This document shows, piece after piece, positions 58,159 to 64,000 of a DNA stretch of 64,000 nt; position 1 is the stretch's first letter; each line of letters starts with the position of its first letter. The notes beneath the pieces were generated by a model. The model did not search any database. It was not told the DNA's origin and worked only from the letters and a program-made list of their open reading frames with translations. The DNA is from Paraburkholderia kirstenboschensis (GTDB lineage: Bacteria > Pseudomonadota > Gammaproteobacteria > Burkholderiales > Burkholderiaceae): contig NZ_CAJHCR010000004.1 of assembly GCF_904848585.1 (NCBI RefSeq), positions 248,001-312,000 on the forward strand. The letters are read 5' to 3'. The position numbers and the translations under genes are program-made.

Positions 58159-59961
58159 ATGCTGCCCGCACATAAACATACTCTCGAAACACTGCTCGCC
58201 GACACGGTGAAGCAGGTAGCTCTTGCCACGCAAGGTGCGGCCGAAGCCGCGTTCGTGTCGCCCACCATCGCGCTGGAGCGGCCCAAAGTCGCCGCGCACG
58301 GCGACGTCGCGTGCAATGTGGCGATGCAACTCGCCAAGCCGCTTCGCGCCAATCCGCGCCAGCTCGCGCAGCAGATTGTCGACGCGCTGCTCGCCCAGCC
58401 GCAAGCGCAAGGACTGATTGAAGCCGCCGAAGTCGCGGGGCCCGGCTTCATCAACCTGCGCCTCGCCGCCACGGCCAAGCAGGCCGTGATCGCCGCCGTG
58501 CTCGCCGAAAAAGAAACGTATGGCCGCTCGCAACGCGACGCCGGCAAGCATGTGCTGATCGAATTCGTGTCGGCGAACCCGACGGGACCGCTGCACGTCG
58601 GCCACGGCCGCCAGGCCGCGCTCGGCGACGCACTGTCGAACGTGCTCGCGTCGCAAGGCTGGGACGTGCATCGCGAGTTCTATTACAACGACGCCGGCGT
58701 GCAGATCGCAACGCTCGCGCTGTCCACCCAGGCGCGCGCACGCGGCCTCGCTCCGGGCGACGAAGGCTGGCCGGCTTCGGCGTACAACGGCGAGTACATT
58801 GCCGACATCGCGAAAGACTATCTGAACGGCGTCACGGTATCCGCGAGCGACGGTGAACCCGTCACCGGCGCGGGCGACGTTGAAAACCTCGAGGCGATCC
58901 GCCGTTTCGCGGTCGCGTATCTGCGCCGCGAGCAGGACATGGACTTGCAGGCGTTCGGCGTGAAGTTCGACCAGTACTATCTGGAGTCGTCGCTTTACAC
59001 CGAAGGCCGCGTGGAGAGGACGGTGCAAGCGCTGATCGCCGCGGGCAAGACCTACGAGCAGGAAGGCGCGCTGTGGCTGCGCACGACCGACGACGGCGAC
59101 GACAAAGACCGCGTCATGCGGAAAAGCGACGGCACGTACACGTACTTCGTGCCGGACGTCGCGTATCACGTCGCGAAGTGGGAGCGCGGCTTCACGAAGG
59201 TCATCAACATTCAGGGCTCCGATCACCACGGCACGATCGCGCGTGTGCGCGCCGGTCTGCAAGGTCTCGGCCTCGGCATTCCGAAAGGCTACCCGGACTA
59301 CGTGCTGCACAAGATGGTCACAGTCATGCGCAACGGCGAAGAGGTGAAGATCTCGAAGCGCGCGGGCAGCTATGTGACGGTGCGCGATCTGATCGAATGG
59401 TCGGGCGGCGCGACGCCGGGCTCGGAAGCCGCGGTCGATCTGATCGACGAAGAAACGATTCGCCGTGGCCGCGACGCCGTGCGTTTCTTCCTGATTTCGC
59501 GCAAGGCCGATACGGAGTTCGTCTTCGACATCGACCTCGCGTTGAAACAAAATGACGAAAACCCCGTGCACTACGTGCAATATGCGCATGCCCGGATCTG
59601 CTCGGTCATCGCCGAATGCAAGGCCCGCTACAGCGGCGACCAGAGCGCTGACGAAAGCAAGCTTGGCAGCGTCGACCTCGCGCCGCTCACGAGCGAGCGC
59701 TCAATGGCTTTGCTGAACAAGCTCGCCGAGTTCCCGGACATGCTTCAACATGCCGCCGACGAACTCGCGCCGCACGCGGTTGCGTTCTATCTGCGCGACC
59801 TCGCCGGGGAATTCCACTCGTTCTACAATGACAGAGCCGAGCGCGTGCTGGTCGACGATGCAGCCGAACGCAATGCACGCGTCGCGCTGCTTGCGGCCAC
59901 GCGTCAGGTGCTCGCCAACGGTCTTGCGATCATCGGCGTCTCCGCTCCAGTCAAGATGTAA
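58159..59961 (+). CDS. argS: Arginyl-tRNA synthetase
   Basis: Class I aminoacyl-tRNA synthetase charging tRNA-Arg. The 600-residue length is normal. The HIGH motif appears as [12 protein letters not shown] after SANPTGPL, and a KMSKS-like loop as KISKRAG followed by [11 protein letters not shown]. The N-terminal Add1 domain (about 1-110) and the C-terminal anticodon-binding domain with DALR features are present. It is followed 79 bp later by a SPOR-domain gene. Confidence 0.96.
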   Translation: MLPAHKHTLETLLADTVKQVALATQGAAEAAFVSPTIALERPKVAAHGDVACNVAMQLAKPLRANPRQLAQQIVDALLAQPQAQGLIEAAEVAGPGFINLRLAATAKQAVIAAVLAEKETYGRSQRDAGKHVLIEFVSANPTGPLHVGHGRQAALGDALSNVLASQGWDVHREFYYNDAGVQIATLALSTQARARGLAPGDEGWPASAYNGEYIADIAKDYLNGVTVSASDGEPVTGAGDVENLEAIRRFAVAYLRREQDMDLQAFGVKFDQYYLESSLYTEGRVERTVQALIAAGKTYEQEGALWLRTTDDGDDKDRVMRKSDGTYTYFVPDVAYHVAKWERGFTKVINIQGSDHHGTIARVRAGLQGLGLGIPKGYPDYVLHKMVTVMRNGEEVKISKRAGSYVTVRDLIEWSGGATPGSEAAVDLIDEETIRRGRDAVRFFLISRKADTEFVFDIDLALKQNDENPVHYVQYAHARICSVIAECKARYSGDQSADESKLGSVDLAPLTSERSMALLNKLAEFPDMLQHAADELAPHAVAFYLRDLAGEFHSFYNDRAERVLVDDAAERNARVALLAATRQVLANGLAIIGVSAPVKM

Positions 59962-59992
59962 GTCCTCCGGCGCAACATGTATGCGGCCGTCG

Positions 59993-59998
59993 CTATAA
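59993..59998 (+). promoter_or_regulatory. Candidate -10 element for the SPOR-domain gene
   Basis: A perfect TATAAT 43 bp before the start codon at 60041, in the short gap after argS. No clear -35 accompanies it. Confidence 0.4.
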
Positions 59999-60040
59999 TC
60001 GGCGGCCGTTCCAGGATTCTTTTTGCAGGTAATTCGCACG

Positions 60041-60850
60041 ATGGCAAAACCACGCCGCACAACAAAGCAATCGAAACAAACCGGGGGCACTTTTCTCGGC
60101 ATCGTGCTGGGCCTGATCGTCGGCCTTGCGATCGCGGTAGTGGTGGCGCTGTATATCACCCGTGCGCCTACGCCGTTCGTCTCGAAGGTCGCGCCGCCTG
60201 CTGCATCGGATTCGAGCGCGAGCCAGGCGCAATACGATCCGAACCGTCCGCTGCAAGGCAAGACTCCGGGGCAGCCGGTGCCGCAAGCGGCGCAACCCGC
60301 GCCGCCGAATACCGCGCCTGGCCAGACCAACTCGCAGACGCAGTCGGGCATGCTGGAGCAGCCTCAGATCATCGAAGTGCCGCCGACTATCGGCAATAAT
60401 CCGAACGCCAACGCGAACGGCACCGCGGTCGCTCCGAAGCCGGCTCAGGATAACGGCAGCGGCGCCACCGCCGCCGCGCCTGCGAAGAAGCCGCAAGCCA
60501 CTAGCGCGCCGGCAGCCACGGCCGCGGGTTCCGCGCCGAAGAGCACGTCGTCGGCCACGGCCGCGAACGGCAAGCCGGGTTCGGGCGCAGCCCCGGCTCC
60601 GGGCGACGCGAACACCGGCTACTTCCTGCAAGTGGGCGCGTACAAGACCGCCGCCGACGCCGAACAGCAACGCGCGCGTCTCGCGTTCCAGGGCTTCGAG
60701 TCGAAGGTCACGCAGCGCGATGCGGGCGGCGTTACGTACTATCGCGTGCGTATCGGACCGTTTTCGAAGTTCGAGGACATGAACGCGAACCGTCAGCGCC
60801 TGTCGGACGCCGGCGTGGACACAGCGGTAATACGCTTCACCAAGCAATAA
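60041..60850 (+). CDS. SPOR-domain protein (FtsN-like)
   Basis: A 269-residue bitopic inner-membrane protein: basic N-terminus (MAKPRRTTKQSKQ), one membrane segment (FLGIVLGLIVGLAIAVVVAL), a Pro/Ala/Thr-rich periplasmic linker and a C-terminal SPOR domain (GYFLQVGAYKTAADAEQQRA.. VTYYRVRIGPFSKFEDMNANR). SPOR domains bind denuded peptidoglycan at the septum. FtsN is the closest functional analogue. ATG at 60041 chosen since the protein family starts MAKxRR. dsbA follows after 187 bp. Confidence 0.88.
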   Translation: MAKPRRTTKQSKQTGGTFLGIVLGLIVGLAIAVVVALYITRAPTPFVSKVAPPAASDSSASQAQYDPNRPLQGKTPGQPVPQAAQPAPPNTAPGQTNSQTQSGMLEQPQIIEVPPTIGNNPNANANGTAVAPKPAQDNGSGATAAAPAKKPQATSAPAATAAGSAPKSTSSATAANGKPGSGAAPAPGDANTGYFLQVGAYKTAADAEQQRARLAFQGFESKVTQRDAGGVTYYRVRIGPFSKFEDMNANRQRLSDAGVDTAVIRFTKQ

Positions 60851-61037
60851 ACAGCGAGTGATCCGCCGGCATGCGCCGCCGCCGAACTATCGGTGCGCGG
60901 CGCCTGTCGCAAGAATCGCAAGCACGATAAGCATGATTGAGCACGACGGACGATAGAACCGTCCAATGCCGATTCTAAAAACGGTGACGGGCATTTGCGT
61001 GGCGCCACTGTTTTACGCCTACCTGGGTCAACAAAAC

Positions 61038-61676
61038 ATGAAAAAACTGCTGAGCATTCTGTTCCTCTCGCTGGGGCTCGTCGCGGCCAACGCGCACGCA
61101 TCGCCGTCGGCGCCGGTCGCGGGCAAGGACTACACGGTGTTGCCGAGCACGCAACCCACCGACGTGCCCGCCGGCAAGATCGAAGTCACCGAATTCTTCT
61201 GGTACGGCTGTCCGCACTGCAACGAATTCAACCCGTACCTCGAAGCATGGGTGAAGAAGCAGGGTGCCGACGTGGTGTTCAAGCGCGTGCCGGTTGCCTT
61301 CCGCGACGACTTCATTCCGCATTCCAAGATGTATCACGCGCTTGACGCACTCGGCCTCGCCACGCAACTCACGCCGAAGGTCTTCAACGAAATCCACGTC
61401 AACAAAGACTATCTGCTGACGCCTGAAGATCAGGCCAAATTCCTTGCGAAAAACGGCGTAGATCCGAAAAAGTACATGGACGCTTACAACTCTTTCTCGA
61501 CGCAGAGCGCGTTGCAGAAAGACAAGAAGCTGCTCGACGACTACAAGATCGACGGCGTGCCGACTGTCGCGGTTCAGGGCAAGTATGAAACCGGCCCGGC
61601 CGCGACCAATAGCCTGCCTGGTACCGTGCAGGTGCTCGACTACCTGGTCCAGCAGGTTCGCGCAAAGAAGATGTAA
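61038..61676 (+). CDS. dsbA: Periplasmic thiol:disulfide oxidoreductase DsbA
   Basis: A 212-residue exported DsbA. The signal peptide MKKLLSILFLSLGLVAANAHA precedes a thioredoxin fold with active site FWYGCPHCNEF (Cys58, Cys61) and a cis-Pro loop GVPTVAV. It oxidises cysteines in secreted proteins. The ATG at 61038 gives a proper signal peptide; an upstream ATG does not. The SDR gene begins 16 bp downstream. Confidence 0.95.
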   Translation: MKKLLSILFLSLGLVAANAHASPSAPVAGKDYTVLPSTQPTDVPAGKIEVTEFFWYGCPHCNEFNPYLEAWVKKQGADVVFKRVPVAFRDDFIPHSKMYHALDALGLATQLTPKVFNEIHVNKDYLLTPEDQAKFLAKNGVDPKKYMDAYNSFSTQSALQKDKKLLDDYKIDGVPTVAVQGKYETGPAATNSLPGTVQVLDYLVQQVRAKKM

Positions 61677-61692
61677 AGCCCGAGGCGCCGGA

Positions 61693-62466
61693 ATGAGTTC
61701 ACCGCTGAAAGTTTTCATTACCGGCGCGTCAAGTGGAATCGGCCTCGCGCTCGCCGCCGAATATGCGCGGCGCGGCGCGATTCTTGGCCTCGTTGCCCGC
61801 CGCGGCGACGCCCTCGCCGCCTTTCAGCGGTCTCATCCGCAGAACTCCATCTCCATTTATTCCGTCGACGTCCGCGACGCCGAGGCGCTCGCCGATGCGG
61901 CCGCGCAGTTCATCGCGCAGCACGGCTTGCCGGACATCGTGATCGCCAATGCAGGCGTGAGCCGCGGCGCGGTCACCGGACAAGGCGACCTGCGCACCTT
62001 CCGCGAGGTGATGGACGTCAACTACTTCGGCATGGTCGCCACATTCGAGCCGTTCGCGGCGCCCATGATCGCGGCGAGGCGCGGAACGCTGGTCGGCATT
62101 GCCAGCGTCGCGGGCGTGCGCGGCTTGCCGGGCTCGGGCGCGTATAGCGCGTCGAAAACCGCGGCGCTCAAGTACCTCGAAGCGCTGCGTGTCGAGATGC
62201 GTCCGCTCGGCGTCGGCGTCGTCACGATCGCGCCTGGTTATGTGCGCACGCCGATGACCGCGCACAATCCGTACACCATGCCCTTTCTGATGGACGCGGA
62301 TCGCTTTGCCGCCAAGGCCGCGCATGCGATCGAGCGTCGCACGGCTTACGCTGTGTTTCCTTGGCAGATGCGCGTCGTGGCAATGCTGCTGCACATCGCG
62401 CCACGCTGGCTCTACGATCGCGTGTTCGAACGCGCGCCGCGCAAGCCGCGCGCTATCGTCGAGTAA
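61693..62466 (+). CDS. Short-chain dehydrogenase/reductase
   Basis: A 257-residue NAD(P)-dependent oxidoreductase. The nucleotide motif is TGASSGIG (residues 10-17), NAG at NAGVS, and the catalytic set Ser138, Tyr151, Lys155 (YSASK). The C-terminus (MLLHIAPRWLYDRVFERAPRK) resembles membrane-associated SDRs. The start ATG is preceded by the sequence GGCGCCGGA. It lies between dsbA and the BtuF-like gene with short gaps (16 and 3 bp). Substrate unknown. Confidence 0.9.
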   Translation: MSSPLKVFITGASSGIGLALAAEYARRGAILGLVARRGDALAAFQRSHPQNSISIYSVDVRDAEALADAAAQFIAQHGLPDIVIANAGVSRGAVTGQGDLRTFREVMDVNYFGMVATFEPFAAPMIAARRGTLVGIASVAGVRGLPGSGAYSASKTAALKYLEALRVEMRPLGVGVVTIAPGYVRTPMTAHNPYTMPFLMDADRFAAKAAHAIERRTAYAVFPWQMRVVAMLLHIAPRWLYDRVFERAPRKPRAIVE

Positions 62467-62469
62467 ATC

Positions 62470-63288
62470 ATGTCACTGCGTGCGGTCGATGCAACCGGCG
62501 TCGCGCACGAGAAGGCGGGCGCCGGCGCGCGCATCGTCTCGCTGGTCCCGAGCATTACCGAACTGTTGTTTGCTCTGGGCCTTGAACGGCAGATCGTCGG
62601 GCGTACCGGCTTTTGCGTGCATCCGCGCGACGGGGTTCGCAACGTGCCCAAGGTCGGCGGCACGAAAGCGGTGAATGTCGAAGCGATTCGCGCGCTGCAA
62701 CCTACGCATCTGATCGTCAATATCGACGAGAATGAGCGCGGCACCGTCGAGCAGTTGCGCACCTTCGTGCCGCATGTCGTCGTCACGCATCCGCAGACAC
62801 CGCACGACAACCTTTCGCTATACGCACTGCTCGGTGCGATTTTCGATCGGGAGAAAGAAGCGCAGCATCTCGCCGCAATGCTTGAAGCGCGTCTGCACGA
62901 GGCCGCCTCACGCGCGTTTGCCGCGCAAAACGTGCTGTATCTGATCTGGCGCGAACCGTGGATGACTGTCGCGCGCGACACTTACATTTCCGCAATGCTG
63001 CGCCTCGTGAACTGGCATACGCTGCCCGACGTGCAAGGCGGAAGCGCAGGCGCGGGCCGCTACCCGGCGTTCGATTTCGACCGCTCGCCGTGGCTTGCCG
63101 GCGTCGACCGTATTCTGCTTTCGAGCGAGCCGTATCGCTTCACGCAAGCTCATTGCGATGCGCTCAAACGCGATCCGCGAGTGGCGGGCAAGCGCATTGA
63201 GTTGATCGATGGCGAGATGGTGTCGTGGTACGGCGTGCGCGCTATCGAAGGCATCGCCTATCTGGTGAAGCAGGCCGCGGCCGCATAA
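62470..63288 (+). CDS. Cobalamin-binding BtuF-like protein
   Basis: A 272-residue member of the helical-backbone metal receptor (BtuF) family: IVSLVPSITELLFALGLERQIVGRTGFCVHP, VGGTKAVNVEAIRALQPTHLIVN, then a long alpha-helical linker, and SAGAGRYPAFDFDRSP. I see no signal peptide in the predicted start region, so it may lack secretion or start elsewhere. Many Burkholderia carry such a protein without BtuCD nearby. It starts 3 bp after the SDR stop. Confidence 0.85.
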   Translation: MSLRAVDATGVAHEKAGAGARIVSLVPSITELLFALGLERQIVGRTGFCVHPRDGVRNVPKVGGTKAVNVEAIRALQPTHLIVNIDENERGTVEQLRTFVPHVVVTHPQTPHDNLSLYALLGAIFDREKEAQHLAAMLEARLHEAASRAFAAQNVLYLIWREPWMTVARDTYISAMLRLVNWHTLPDVQGGSAGAGRYPAFDFDRSPWLAGVDRILLSSEPYRFTQAHCDALKRDPRVAGKRIELIDGEMVSWYGVRAIEGIAYLVKQAAAA

Positions 63289-63546
63289 ACGCGCGGCTCT
63301 CATTCCATATGAATATGCGGATTATGTTGTTGTCGCCGCAACTGCCCTTCGATAAGCTTTCGCGAAGGCCGGCGCGCGCGTGGTCCGGCAGGTTGGTCCT
63401 GCAGCTTGGTCCGAATTAATGGCGACCATGCGCGAGCGCTGGAAACGTATCAAAATGAAGTCGACGGCCACGCCGCCGTCGCCCGTCAACGGAACATAAC
63501 CAGAAACCAGACGCACTGCCTGACTGCGCTTGTTATCGGAGATCTT

Positions 63547-64000
63547 ATGCGCTTCAAACTGCTCGCAGCCGCCGTACTGTTCACGGCGCCCGCGCTCGTG
63601 CTCGCCAAACCGCTGACCGTCTGCACCGAGTCGAGCCCCGACGGCTTCGATGTCGTGCAGTTCAACTCGCTCGTCACGACGAATGCGTCGGCCGACGTGA
63701 TTTTCAATTCGCTGGTCTCATACGACGAAGCCGCAAAGAAAGTGGTGCCGTCGCTAGCCGACAAATGGGACGTGAGTGCGGACGGCCTCACCTATACGTT
63801 CCACCTGCGCCCGAACGTGCAGTTCCAGACCACCGACTACTTCAAGCCGAGCCGGCCGCTGAACGCCGACGACGTCGTCTTCACGTTCGACCGCATGCTC
63901 AACGACAGCAACCCGTGGCACAAGGTGGCGGGCGCGAGCGGCTTCCCGCATGGGCAGTCGATGGGATTGCCGAAGCTCATCAAGTCGATCAGCAAGGTCG
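63547..64000 (+). CDS. Peptide-type ABC transporter binding protein (5' part, runs off the window)
   Basis: The first 151 codons of a periplasmic binding protein (signal MRFKLLAAAVLFTAPALVLA-K). LTVCTESSPDGFDVVQFNSLVTTNASADVIFNSLV and YTFHLRPNVQFQT are typical of the SBP-5 (DppA/OppA) family; FHLRPNVQF is the diagnostic sequence. GGAGATCTT precedes the ATG. The frame stays open to the window end. Likely a dipeptide importer component, whose partners would lie to the right. Confidence 0.87.
   Translation, partial: MRFKLLAAAVLFTAPALVLAKPLTVCTESSPDGFDVVQFNSLVTTNASADVIFNSLVSYDEAAKKVVPSLADKWDVSADGLTYTFHLRPNVQFQTTDYFKPSRPLNADDVVFTFDRMLNDSNPWHKVAGASGFPHGQSMGLPKLIKSISKV

Noticed and set aside
57848..58210. 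120-codon frame in the argS leader
   Set aside because: Overlaps the argS start out of frame, Cys/Arg/Pro-rich, no recognisable protein character.

Overview
The window is high-GC chromosomal DNA from a Burkholderiales bacterium, most likely Burkholderia or Paraburkholderia. The evidence is the gene content and order: gshA-gshB next to a solitary PTS phosphorelay, the dat/DUF493/lipB/lipA block, birA-coaX, a PhaM granule protein, DUF1840, DUF2917 and DUF3567 proteins, and a methionine synthase split into two genes. Almost everything is core or niche metabolism. I see no rRNA, tRNA, CRISPR array, complete insertion sequence, prophage or toxin system. Genes are densely packed on both strands.

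Layout. 1-1.2 kb: end of a carboxy-terminal processing protease and a MoeB/ThiF-type adenylyltransferase. 1.3-4.2 kb: Enzyme I, HPr and a mannose-type EIIA with no EIIB/EIIC, so a regulatory PTS. 4.5-6.9 kb: glutathione synthesis (gshB, gshA). 7.2-9.1 kb: glnK-amtB behind a good sigma-54 promoter. 9.5-13.3 kb: UbiK, ComM-like ATPase, a lipoprotein and a thiol-disulfide protein. 13.4-18.1 kb: dctB-dctD-dctA for C4-dicarboxylate uptake, again with a sigma-54 element upstream of dctA. 18.5-26.3 kb: an ABC importer plus glycerophosphodiesterase, a divergent GlpR/DeoR-type regulator and a Na/phosphate cotransporter, which together look like an organophosphate scavenging unit. 26.5-33.4 kb: HAD phosphatase, a deletion scar, lipoate genes (lipB-lipA), DUF2917 and a divergent LysR regulator, DUF493, D-amino acid aminotransferase and DacC. 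33.8-39.9 kb: a hydrolase, a [2Fe-2S] thioredoxin-like ferredoxin, VanZ, and an Mla-like lipid ABC system (permease, ATPase, MCE protein, auxiliary lipoprotein). 40-42.8 kb: birA-coaX, a small membrane protein and heptose-1-phosphate adenylyltransferase. 43-49.8 kb: a di-iron desaturase-like protein, PhaM, an enoyl-CoA hydratase-family protein, a branched-chain amino-acid-type binding protein, and FAH-family hydrolase opposite an IclR regulator. 49.9-57.7 kb: DUF3108, hydrolase, DUF3567, split metH, a small exported lysine-rich protein, DUF1840. 58-64 kb: argS, SPOR protein, dsbA, SDR, BtuF-like protein and the start of a peptide-type binding protein.

The least ordinary material is regulatory and structural. 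Short tandem repeats with 12-14 bp units and unrelated sequences recur at 5.5, 9.1, 34.8, 41.0, 42.1 and 44.1 kb, with a 17-bp pair at 21.4 kb. Three of these lie directly in front of start codons (gshB, glnK, the ferredoxin gene) and one is in frame inside coaX, where it encodes TQWA four times. Other points are the two sigma-54 promoters, a TTCGAA triplet between the glycerophosphodiesterase and its probable regulator, an intrinsic terminator separating ptsH from ptsI, and a possible leaderless birA transcript. I found no convincing previously undescribed multi-gene system; the organophosphate unit and the MlaC-less lipid transporter are the best candidates for functional follow-up.
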